Below the pieces are notes generated by a model, which was not told where the DNA came from, ran no database searches, and saw nothing but the letters and a program-made list of their open reading frames with translations. 17,068 bases of DNA from the NCBI GenBank assembly GCA_037074765.1, contig JBAMDO010000495.1, positions 1 to 17,068 of the forward strand. The letters run 5' to 3'. The translations under genes were made by a program, and so were the position numbers. Below, piece by piece: positions 8,504 to 17,068 of this stretch; within the stretch, counting starts at the first letter, position 1; each line of letters opens with the position of its first letter. Source of the stretch: Mansonella perstans. Lineage: Eukaryota; Nematoda; Chromadorea; Rhabditida; Onchocercidae.

Positions 8504-8953
8504 TACAAAACGTCAACTTACTGTTACTTCTAGCTACAATATAGCTCAGCATTTGATGACACCGATAATTCATGCCTGCCGAATTTACAACAATTCCAAA
8601 GTTTGCTAAAATTTCAATATTATCTGATAGATATTATATAGCATCGACCATTAATGAAAAACTTTTTCAGAATGCAACTTGTTCCTTATCAGATGGGACG
8701 GTCGTTAAACAAACTTTGCGAAAAAAGCTTGTTTATGAAACCTTTTTTGAATTCCAAGATTTGCTAGATGAAAACAAAAGTTATTTCCTTATCATTAAAA
8801 TCCAAATTAAATAAATGCGATTTGTGGCAAAGAAAGTGATTTTATCGAAACGAATTGTGGAGGAAATTAGCGATGCCCGAAAGACGAGAAAGAAGTCATC
8901 AACTTAAACTTTTAAAACGCAAAATATCTCTTTAGATTTGTTGACGTTTTGTA
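8504..8953. mobile_element. TIR-bounded 446-bp segment with flanking TA, possible Tc1/mariner-type MITE
   Basis: CAAAACGTCAAC at 8506-8517 is matched by its exact reverse complement GTTGACGTTTTG at 8940-8951. TA immediately flanks both outer ends (8504-8505 and 8952-8953), and the outermost bases extend the inverted match to 15 bp. TA target duplication with termini beginning CA is the pattern of Tc1/mariner elements and their non-autonomous MITE derivatives, which are common in nematodes. The inverted repeats do not extend further inward and no transposase is present. In such A/T-rich DNA a chance 15-bp match cannot be excluded from one copy. The segment encloses the interrupted frame at 8572-8907 almost symmetrically. 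Confidence 0.4.
8572..8907 (+). pseudogene. Unidentified coding-like frame of 110 codons with one in-frame stop
   Basis: ATG at 8572 opens 80 codons ending TAA at 8812-8814. The next codon is ATG in the same frame and opens 30 more codons to TAA at 8905-8907. Codon use is markedly more protein-like than in the flanks. The second part is basic and ends RKTRKKSST. Within the first part, tttttcag at about 8669 could be a splice acceptor, which would make only the segment from NATCSLSDGT onward an exon. That segment, with one Cys followed about 26 residues later by DLLDE, faintly recalls nematode transthyretin-like (TTL) secreted proteins, but no signal peptide or second half is present. I do not recognise the protein with confidence. 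It could be a gene fragment carried by the surrounding element, a recently broken gene, or chance. Confidence 0.35.
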
Positions 8954-9073
8954 TTTGTTTCAAGCCTTTACTGCTAGCACTAGTTTGCTAATTTAAGTGA
9001 TATTAATAGCAAATAATTAATCACTAAGAAAACGATTACTTAAGAAGAGAAGAAAATGATCTCACCAAATAAA

Positions 9074-9146
9074 ATTATTATTATTATTATTATCATTATC
9101 GTTAATAATAATAATATTATTGCTGTTGTTATTGTTACTATTATCT
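9074..9146. repeat. (ATT)n followed by (AAT)n microsatellite, self-complementary
   Basis: An (ATT)n tract runs from 9074, is interrupted by catt/cgtt, and turns into (AAT)n around 9103-9116. The two halves are reverse complements and can fold into a hairpin. A GTT/ATT-type continuation follows to 9146. Confidence 0.85.
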
Positions 9147-9245
9147 TAATGTCACTAATTACTATTGCAAAATCTACATTTTATTAGGAAAATGTGTGCG
9201 TTAATTAGTAATCTGAGTGAATCTAGAACTTCATGCAAAAAGCAT

Positions 9246-9314
9246 ATCATTATTGGTACTATTATTATCATTATCGCTGTTATTGCTATTGCCATTGTTG
9301 TTGTTATTATCATG
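9246..9314. repeat. Imperfect (ATT/GTT)n microsatellite
   Basis: Triplets attattatc, gctgtt, attgcc and gttgttgtt alternate without a clean core. It sits 100 bp from the tract at 9074 and probably belongs to the same decayed array. Confidence 0.75.
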
Positions 9315-9597
9315 TCGTAAAATTAATATTCATGATAATTTTATTCTATCCCTAATCATTCTTTTTTATAAAATTTGCATTACTAAACACTCTTAGGACT
9401 ATTTCTGATAAATTGATGGCACTACAATAGCTAACTGTTAATGTATTTACAAACATCATTAGATTAATTGTGTGTATCAGCTTTGCTTATGCTTCTCAAA
9501 AATATTGAGATTTTTCATTTAAATACCGTAAATTTAAAGAAGTACCCTTTACACCGAACAATCTCCTGGTTCAGTCCTTGTATAGTTTAAAGCTTTC

Positions 9598-9612
9598 TTT
9601 TTTTTTTTTTTT
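9598..9612. repeat. Poly(T) run, 15 bases
   Basis: An uninterrupted T run. It is one of several long homopolymers in this part of the window and lies next to no gene. Confidence 0.9.
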
Positions 9613-10643
9613 CAATTTACCAAGCTTGAGGAAATTTTTTTAGTTGAGTTTTTTTGGTTCTTTTTTGACATTTGAATAAAAAGCTTTAACTAAAAAGGTT
9701 AAGCCAATTCAAATAAAATTTATTTGGAAAACTAATCAGCTATTCGCTTATTACGTTTGGTAGATAAATTAAAATTAAGATTGATTTTTTTTTTGTTTGA
9801 TAGATGTAGTTGAAATTAGAAACTAAACACTCTTCATCTGAATAATATCATAACATTTCAGTCATCACATTTTACAATAAGATTTAGTCAGAATTAAATT
9901 TAACACTATTCATTTAAATTGAGGTAAATTACGTTCAATGATAGAAAGTTAAACATTTTTAACCAAATTAGTTGATAGTAAAATGATAAGTTATTAATCA
10001 TCTTAATGAGTTAAATTTGATGAATTAAATTCAAATTTTTTCTAACATTTATAGTTTAATCAAATTAATCTTAAGCAACGGTGACATTGTTATGCTGACA
10101 TAAGTTAGAATCAAAAAGTTCCTTAAATAAATTAAAATAAATCCAATAGGATTTTCAAACTTTTCTTGACTCTTTCTTTAGTTCGTTAATTTAACCGTAT
10201 ATTATTTTAAATCATTACTTAATTGTTAGTTTTTCAGCTTCATTAAATCCTTTCCAAGCAATTATTTGTAATTTTTTCCTCTTATTTAATTAAAGAATTA
10301 AATCAAGGTAAGGATTTTTTTTTTTCAAATTTTTAAATTATGGATTTGCATGTTTTTCTTCTACACTATGCTAATTTGTAAAAATAATAATAATTGTAAA
10401 TTTTATTTGTAAATAATAATCGTTTCATGCATAAATACATAGCAAAATTCATTAGATATCCTAACCGCCTACATTATCACATTTTATATCTTTTCAATCA
10501 TTATCAATGTTGGATTTAAGTTTAATTTGTTGATTTATAAGTAGTAATTCGAATATTTTAAACAATTCAAAAAATTATTTTAATTTAATTACTTTTTTAT
10601 TTTAAACGAAATGGATGAAATGAAGAGAACGCTTTTTTTCTCC

Positions 10644-10663
10644 TTTTTTTTTTTTTTTTTTTT
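10644..10663. repeat. Poly(T) run, 20 bases
   Basis: Twenty T, with a shorter T run just upstream. It is paired in inverted sense with the 20-A run at 11028-11047. Confidence 0.9.
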
Positions 10664-11027
10664 CCTGGAAAAGTGCATCAGTTGACAAATATATTTTATT
10701 AGATGACAAGATGATTTTGTTTTATCCAAGAATACCCGGTCGATGCAAATCGATTTTTCATTACATTTCTCTCTCCCTCACTCTATCTCTCTAATTTTCT
10801 CTTCTCCGTAGTATCGAGTTTAAAAACGTATTGTATCATCTTTTTATAATTTTTTGCTATATTTATGATGAATTGTCAAACAAGTGATGGATATACAATT
10901 CAAGTTAACCAGCTGATTGATAGATTGTTATCACTTTATCATTACTGTCTTATCACTTTTAGCTTTCTTTTTCTCCATTATCAAATATTACTCTAAGTTT
11001 TCTGTTTCTCCATTATTATGGAATTGG

Positions 11028-11047
11028 AAAAAAAAAAAAAAAAAAAA
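11028..11047. repeat. Poly(A) run, 20 bases
   Basis: Twenty A follow a pyrimidine-rich segment in which 'tttctccattat' is repeated about 40 bp apart (about 10970-11015). No retrocopy or gene lies immediately upstream. Confidence 0.9.
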
Positions 11048-11279
11048 CTAGTAAATAATTAATTTTTGAACGTGATTTTGAATACCACTGTTTAGATCAT
11101 AGATAAAGCTTCTGATTTGATCAAAATGAAAGTTAAGTAAAAATGACGCAAAAAAAGTTAATTTCAAAATTTTTGTCCTAATTCCTTTTTTTTTATTATC
11201 AGACAAGGTTATATGAAGCTCTTAAATAAAGTTTGTGACTTTAAGCATTTAAATTATTTTATTTATGATTCTAGAAGGA

Positions 11280-11342
11280 AAGTAAGGAAAACCGAAAGAG
11301 TTGAGGAAGAGAGAGAGGAACCGGGAGAAAGAGGGAGAAATG
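11280..11342. repeat. Purine-rich tract
   Basis: Nearly all A/G for about 60 bases, with gaggaagagagagagg and gggagaaagagggag units. It is a possible triplex-forming or nucleosome-affecting tract. No coding content. Confidence 0.7.
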
Positions 11343-11696
11343 GATAGTGACGGAAAATTGACTTTGTTTTTATAGAAAGTTATTTTTTGAAAAATTGACT
11401 TTTAAAACGAAAAAGTTTCCAAAATTTTTTTGTTGCAATTCATTTCTCATAAAAAAAAACATAGCAATTATAGTGTTTGTTATAAAGAGGAGTTTGTATT
11501 TTCTTTTAGAAATTTTTCGAAAAAAGTATGGGAAAGTTATTTGAAAAAACATTAAAATATTTTCAATTATTTTGGCAAAATAAATAAGAAAGAGATAAAT
11601 AAACAGAAAAGAAAACACTGTGTTAATAAATTAAATTAAAGCTTAAAAATTAAAAGCTTTCTGAAATTTGTATTTGTAAATTTTGAAAAATCAAAA

Positions 11697-11705
<9 letters not shown>

Positions 11706-11727
<22 letters not shown>
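11706..11727. repeat. Poly(T) run, 22 bases
   Basis: The longest uninterrupted homopolymer I see in the window. No neighbouring gene. Confidence 0.9.
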
Positions 11728-11938
11728 GTTTTGAGATTATTACGTAAAGGTAGAATAAGAAAATAGGAGGAAAGCAAAATTTTTAGCTAATGAAAAGAAA
11801 AAAAAGCAAGAGAAGAAAAATGTTTCCGTTTCGATCAGTGAAAAAATCATTTCAACTTTTTTGTTATTTCTCAAAACGTATGAAGGCTTTCTGTGATACT
11901 TTAAAGTCTGAAATGAAAAGAGAGAATGATGTATAATG

Positions 11939-12023
11939 CATATATATATATATATCTGAGATGATGAAGCAGCTGTTGTTTATATCGTAGTGTGTGTCTG
12001 TGTCTTTGTCTGTGTCTATGTGC
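11939..12023. repeat. (TA)n run followed by TG-rich tract
   Basis: A TA run (11939-11955) is followed, after 34 bases of ordinary sequence, by a TGTGTC-type tract (11990-12023). Both are alternating purine-pyrimidine sequence. Confidence 0.8.
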
Positions 12024-12216
12024 ATTTATCGGATACTTTTGGATCATCGATCCATTTGGATTTGATTCGATTCATCTTGAACTGATTTTCAATTCTATTC
12101 AAAATCCATTAACAAACCTATTCATGATGATCTAATTTTGTTCTGTTTTATCCTGTAAATTTATGGATAACAGCTGTTAATTTAATAAATAATAGTCTTG
12201 CTATGTTGAAATTATT

Positions 12217-12455
12217 CTAACTTTTTTAATTCTATCATAAATTCATCGATAATTAATCAGTCTTATCCCAATCCTATCACTCTATCTAGCTTTTTTTCCA
12301 TCCCATCCTAATTTCACAAAGATAAACCTATTTCTATTTACCAACTTTCCAAACTTCATCCTAACTTCAGGTAACCAACCTATCAATCTAATCCTTTTCT
12401 TCCAAGTCTATCTAACTTTTTTTTTTGATTCTATCTCAAATTCGTTATAATACAT
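12217..12455. repeat. Degenerate direct repeat, period about 196 bp
   Basis: The segment starting ctaacttttttaattctatc at 12217 recurs in diverged form at 12413, including the following 'aaattc..ataat' part. A weaker third version, ctagctttttttcc, starts at 12286. The top strand of the whole stretch is C/T/A-rich and poor in G. Confidence 0.5.
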
Positions 12456-12801
12456 TGGAAACTATTTACTGTTGCTATTACTGCTATTACTATTATTACA
12501 TAATATTACTATCTGATTTTCGTATCAATCTGATTCTGTTAGAATTCGGATACCTACATTCATAGGATAATTATTTAGTCTAGATATGCTTCTGTTATCT
12601 GTTTCTTGTTTCAATTTATTTGCATCGAGATAACAAAATAATGTTTCAACAGATGACGAAGCAGTATTTCACCACGCAAACCATAATAAAAAATTTTGTT
12701 GTTGTTTTTTTCTCTCGAACATTTATGCATTTTGCGTTGAAATTTTAACAAGTAATCACACAGATATTCTTGGCATTCAATTAATATATTTTTGTATAAC
12801 T

Positions 12802-12887
12802 GTTATTTTTATTATCAACACTATTTTTACTATTGTTATTGTTATTACTAAGATTGCAGTTATCATTATTATTATTATTATTATTAC
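12802..12887. repeat. Imperfect (ATT/GTT)n microsatellite
   Basis: The array runs from tgttatttttattatc to a clean (ATT) core at 12864-12887. Its minus-strand translation gives a meaningless Ile/Val-rich frame. Confidence 0.8.
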
Positions 12888-13180
12888 TTTTACGCTCAGA
12901 AACTTAAAAAACAAAATTTTTTTTTGGAATAAAATTTTTGGAAATGAAATTTCAAATGTTTTAATATCCAATTTTCTTTGTGCCAATTTTTGAATTTAAT
13001 TTATTGTTTGAAGTAATATCATATGTATCAGCACGCCTAAATTTATAACCAATAATTATAAATTTAAAAATTTTATACTTTATGTATTATTTCATATACG
13101 CAAGCGTATACGGAAGTGAGTATGTGAACACACGTAACTCGTAATTAAAATAGATACGTAAATCTATAAATTGTTACCCC

Positions 13181-13197
13181 ATACATACATACATATA
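13181..13197. repeat. Short (ATAC)n microsatellite
   Basis: Four units of catacatacata, running into tatag. Confidence 0.8.
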
Positions 13198-13358
13198 GTT
13201 TATGTATATACCTTAAATTTGCGTAGACGGTTGCACAGATAGGCCGATGATAGATCTCTACTTCCTCATCTTTCTAGCTTTTAAATTTTGAAGCTGATCG
13301 AGATCCTTCAACTTTGTAGCAGTAACAGCAAAAAGCTCAATCGAATCAGTCACACCAC

Positions 13359-13462
13359 TGTTCTTCTATATCCACCTCCACTTCCTCTTCTTGCTCATCC
13401 TTCTCCTCCTTCTCCTCCTACTTCCTCCACTTTTTCCTCCTTCTTCTCTCTTATTTTCTCGA
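13359..13462. repeat. Pyrimidine tract, TCC/TTC-rich
   Basis: About 100 bases with almost no purines on the + strand, built from cttcctc and tctcctc units. The Pro/Ser-rich forward frame covering it is a by-product. The tract is long enough to form a triplex and may mark a regulatory region, but no gene start is visible within reach. Confidence 0.75.
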
Positions 13463-13665
13463 TATTGTAAACCAAATTTCATTTTGTTGGTTAGTTAGTT
13501 TGAGAGAGAGTGAAGGTACTTCACTTAATCATTCCTCTCAAAACTATTTCTACTGTCATCATCCTTCTTGCTAACTTTCAAAATATCGCTCAGTATCCGA
13601 CTTGTTGTAACAAAACGATAACACAAATTACACACACTACATCATTCCACATTACCACTTTATCC

Positions 13666-13690
13666 CATCCATCCATCCATCCATCCATCC
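13666..13690. repeat. (CATC)n microsatellite
   Basis: Six perfect tetranucleotide units, followed by scattered atcc units to about 13722. Confidence 0.9.
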
Positions 13691-14819
13691 AATTATCCAT
13701 TTATTCATCCAATACATCCATTCCTAACTATCATTTCTCATCAGTAATTATCAGCAATCACAACAATTTAACCTTATCATTTGTGATATATTACGGTTCT
13801 TCACTTTCTTTTTAGTCTTGATTTAACTGACATTTATCAATAATGCTTCCTATACAAATGTATTATCTTTTACAATGACCTTATCATTTATAAATAATTT
13901 ATGAAGATTTTTATATCTTTCGATCTTGAAATAGCCAGAACTGGAAGACATAAAGTGTTATTTAATAGTAGTTATGGTTATTACTTCACATCGTCAGGCC
14001 TGAATTGAACTATCCAATATTTCCTATTATTAACTTTCAAATGATCTCCATCAAAATCCACATCACTTCTCCTTATTTTAGCAATTTCTTTTTCATTCCT
14101 TTCAACTCCATTATTTAATGGTAGTGTTAAATCTGAATTGTTCATACTAAATTAGCTTAAAATTTATGTCTTATTTTTCACTTAAATTAACTGTGGTCAT
14201 TTATTTCTCATTTTTTTGACTAGTAATTTTCATTTTCTCATACTTTCATAAATTATTGATTTGCAATGGCAACCTTATAATTATTTATTCTTAAATGAAA
14301 GTTTCTAAACAAAAATTAAATTTTTCAAAAAAGATTCTATTTATTGCATATTCGATGAAATTGAAGTGAGAAAATTGTTAGTTTTAATCAATTTTGCTGA
14401 TTTTAATTATGGAATTTTAATTCAAAAAAATAAAAAATTAATCTTTCAAAGTTTGAATTTTTTCATTCATTCTATTATTTGCCTTCTTGACAAACTTATA
14501 TTTTCATGTTTTTGCTTTAAAATTTCATTATTAATCTGTTCAGATGTTACTTTAATTCATTTTTCTATAATCCCCCATTCTTTACTACACTGACGAGTTT
14601 CTGCAACAGTGAATTAAATTATGAATGACAATTTCAGGATGGCTAGTGTGTAGTAGTAGTATTCAACTGAAAATTTAAGTGCTCTTTAAACAATCTAATC
14701 GTCATGCGTTTAACAATTTTTTTTTCTTTAATAACAACTATTAAAAGTGGAAATTTGATAAACAAAACTTAAGCTAGTTTAAATTTAAATTTTATTATTT
14801 TATTTATGAAAATTATAAA

Positions 14820-14876
14820 ATGTATTCCGTCGCTAGGACTGTTCAAAATTTTGCGTTACGTTCAACGAAAAGATGT
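14820..14876 (+). CDS. Possible first exon with mitochondrial-type presequence
   Basis: ATG at 14820 opens 19 codons reading MYSVARTVQNFALRSTKRC, followed immediately by a consensus donor gtaagt at 14877 in phase 0. The peptide has Arg/Lys, Ser/Thr and hydrophobic residues and no acid, which is the composition of mitochondrial targeting presequences. If unspliced, the frame continues only 13 codons into the intron. No convincing downstream exon was found before the window ends, so the remaining exons would have to lie beyond 17068. An alternative ATG at 14806 in another frame stops at 14878. It may be chance. Confidence 0.25.
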
Positions 14877-15429
14877 GTAAGTCTTCAAAAATTTATCAAT
14901 GAAAAATTCTTTTAAAAAATTCGATTGGAACAAGTTTATTTTTTGTAACTAAAATATTGATATATGAAATTAGAGAATGAAAAGATGGAATATTAAATAC
15001 TCTTTCAATCAAAGAAAGCATCCATTGAAAATTTTCGATTGTCTATATTATAATAATAATGATAACGAATTGTAGTTAACTTAATTTACTTCTTTAGAAG
15101 AGCAAAAACTATAATTAAGTTTAAGTACTAGGAAATGCCTAAAAAATTAGTGCACAACTAATTTCATCATTTCATCATTACACAAAATATATTTGTTGCC
15201 ATAATTTTTTAACCGACTTGAATTATTACAATATATTACGTCTACAATAACAATAACAGTGATAGTTTTTGAATAAGTATGCTGTTTTAAATCTTCTTAA
15301 GGTAAGCTACAAAGAACAAGTTAATTGGTAACATTTTTTGTTTTCATGATGTGGCCTAATTTATTAATTAATTGAACAATACAAAAAGAGACGAAAAATT
15401 GGAAATATAAATAAAATTAAAAGAAAAGT

Positions 15430-15505
15430 GGTATAGATAGATAAATAGCGGATAGATCGATCGATAGACAGATAAATATCTGTCTGTCTATAGATAGGCA
15501 GATAA
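15430..15505. repeat. GATA/GACA tract with a 9-bp hairpin
   Basis: Tetranucleotides gata and gaca lead into the perfect inverted repeat agacagata (15466-15474), loop aa, tatctgtct (15477-15485), followed by tctg/tcta units. The left half is GATA/GACA and the right half is their complement, so the whole tract is roughly palindromic. Confidence 0.8.
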
Positions 15506-16395
15506 TGGATTTATTTGAATAAAACGATTGAAAAAGTTGTCAAACTGCCTCCATTCTAACCAATGAAGACGAGAAAACAAAAGCAAAGCAAACAAATACC
15601 CGAAGGTTTTGGCTATTTTGATGTTGTTGTTGTTATTGGCAATTTTAACGATTCAACTTCGATGAAAACCTGCTTATATATTCGACCAAAATTAATTCTC
15701 GTCATCGTCTTCTTCATTTGCTACTACTTCTATTACTTCTTTCTCTTTGTCACACTATTATTATCATTATCTACATTATCAGCAACAGCAGCAATAGTTT
15801 TATTCCTTTTTCAATTTCCTTGATTAAATTGTTTAATTTGTTCTCATTTTCAAATTAATAATTAGTATATAGGTGTTATTAATTAATACATACTTAAGTT
15901 AGTATATTCGTTTTTGAGTTTATGTATTTCTTTATCACTTTAAATATTTGTAAATTGTTTTATTAGATACTGGATAATAAGAAGGAAAATTTCGTGTTAA
16001 TTAAACAATCAGATAAAAATAATCGAATTAATAAGTAAGTCAGTTAGTTGATATTTACTTGATTTTTGCAATTTTATTTCATTTCATTGTTGTTATTGCT
16101 TATTTTTGTAGGCAAGTGTTTAAGAAAATGATAAAAGCTAATAATTAATAATACGTTTTCTTGATTATTAAGATTGTTCAAAAATTTTCGTATTTGGTAG
16201 AAATGATTGTAATAATGATGAGTGTTGCTGCTAATTTGTTTATTTTTCTCAATTTAAATGAAAATATTCAGCGCTGCTAGTTGAAGCAATAACAAGTAAT
16301 AATAATGATGATGAACAGGTGGCAGTGAATTACATCAATATCATCACTTTTTTAATGAAGCATAAATAACTTGTTCATTCACTTTCCATTTTCTA

Positions 16396-16499
16396 ATTAT
16401 TATTGTTGTTTATTATTATTGTTGTTATTATTATTGTGATTATTTTTATTACCACTGTTGTTATTATTATGACTGCGATTATTATTATTATTATTATTG

Positions 16500-16551
<52 letters not shown>
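16396..16551. repeat. Large (TTA)n/(GTT)n microsatellite
   Basis: An interrupted array to about 16478, then two clean (ATT) blocks, 16479-16498 and 16501-16544. The cleanest block is the longest trinucleotide run in the window and is likely to vary in length between individuals. Confidence 0.9.
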
Positions 16552-16767
16552 AAATATAAGAGACATATGCAGTTGATAGTTCCTAATGAAAAATGCAATT
16601 CGATAATGTTGTTGATAATGACACTTATGATAATTGTGATGATGATGATTTCAGATGGAATTTTTTCAGTCAGTAATACTAAAGTAATCATACTGATTCG
16701 GCAACGGATTTTAAAGTTCTAAAATTTAAAATTTTTGAAATGATGACGTTTTCCCTGTTTACCATTT

Positions 16768-17027
16768 AGTAAATTTAATCAATCATTTCCATCTATTGAT
16801 ATTTATGTTTTCTCATTTTTAGACAGAATCCATTCAGTCATTCAATTTTAAAAGGATTAACTTTGTTCAGACAGAAATAATGCTAGTCTACCATAAAATT
16901 TCAAAATTTCAAATTTGATAAAAAATATTAATCGTAGTATCATACTATCATTTACTATATTATTCAGTAAATTTAATCAGTAATTATTCTCATCTATTTA
17001 AACATATGTTCATTTATTTTCTCATTA
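16768..17027. repeat. Degenerate direct duplication, offset about 198 bp
   Basis: agtaaatttaatca followed by catctatt and ttctcatt occurs at 16768-16821 and again at 16966-17027 with small indels. This suggests an old tandem duplication that may continue beyond the window. Confidence 0.55.
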
Positions 17028-17068
17028 ATACCAGTATTGTGAAAAGATAAAAAATCACTTAGAACAAG

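Larger units (their letters stand above)
8955..14800. other. Long non-coding stretch rich in simple repeats
   Basis: No gene is supported across almost 6 kb. Contents are ATT/GTT-type microsatellites, runs of 15-22 T or A, a TG-rich tract, a degenerate duplication near 12217-12455, pyrimidine and CATC tracts near 13.4-13.7 kb, and otherwise A/T-rich filler. Frames at 13288-13470, 13510-13815 and 14366-14593 (+) and 11618-11370 and 12986-12777 (-) are low-complexity translations of these tracts. The stretch could be intergenic or a large intron of a gene with exons outside the window. Confidence 0.5.
14900..17068. other. A/T-rich non-coding stretch to the window end
   Basis: No supported gene. 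It contains a GATA/TCTG tract with a hairpin, a large ATT microsatellite and a degenerate duplication at the end. The forward frame at 15563-15823 encodes a hydrophobic low-complexity peptide built from GTT, ATT and TTC triplets. Acceptor-like sites at about 16653 (gatttcag) and 16822 (catttttag) are followed by at most 30 open codons. Confidence 0.5.

Noticed and set aside
9565..9590. ggttcagtcc, similar to the T-loop of a tRNA
   Set aside because: The flanking bases do not form a T stem and no anticodon or acceptor arm can be placed.
13288..13815. Two forward frames rich in Pro, Ser and Ile
   Set aside because: They are translations of the pyrimidine tract and of the (CATC)n repeat.
15563..15823. 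86-codon forward frame with a membrane-like middle
   Set aside because: Built from GTT, ATT, TTC and GCA triplet runs, so the hydrophobicity reflects microsatellite composition; no splice sites or family match seen.
16494..16691. Minus-strand frame with polyasparagine
   Set aside because: Direct translation of the (TTA)n microsatellite on the other strand.
16823..16912. Open frame of 30 codons after a catttttag acceptor, a candidate partner for the exon at 14820
   Set aside because: Low-complexity peptide ending in TGA, lying in a degenerate duplicated segment; joining it would give a meaningless 49-residue protein.

Overview
The window is strongly A+T-rich eukaryotic DNA. It is full of homopolymer runs, TA and ATT microsatellites and long stretches without open frames. 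The one convincing gene has small exons joined by introns that end in T-rich acceptors (ttttacag, ttttcag), which is the nematode style. Its product looks like a nematode or LAPTM4-like four-helix membrane protein. Gene sparseness and base composition suggest a parasitic nematode, possibly a spirurid or filarial worm. That placement is inference, because no marker gene is present.

Layout. Positions 1-1700 are A/T-rich intergenic DNA with no supported gene. Positions 1762-3859 (+) hold a four-exon gene for a 260-residue protein: a polar N-terminal tail, a CC..G..H motif, then four membrane helices. Positions 3860-4680 are its 3' flank. Positions about 4690-6720 (-) are a heavily decayed, 5'-truncated copy of a non-LTR (LINE) retrotransposon. 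Reverse-transcriptase motifs, the downstream C-terminal region and a terminal zinc-finger-like motif can be followed in order through many stops and frameshifts. A foreign-looking stretch of about 500 bp sits inside it. Positions 6725-8500 hold a perfect hairpin, an orphan exon-like segment and a slightly G+C-richer patch with degenerate repeats. At 8504-8953 a 446-bp segment is bounded by a 12-bp inverted repeat with TA on each side. It encloses a coding-like frame of 110 codons broken by one stop. This resembles a small TA-targeting DNA transposon or MITE that carries a gene fragment. From 8955 to the end the sequence is mostly non-coding, with many simple repeats, and one possible first exon near 14820 that would encode a mitochondrial-type presequence.

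No operon, RNA gene or CRISPR array was seen. Apart from the membrane-protein gene, the recognisable content is mobile-element debris and simple repeats. The items most worth a second look are the TIR-bounded cassette at 8.5-8.95 kb and the LINE relic, which carries an internal insertion and two local duplications.
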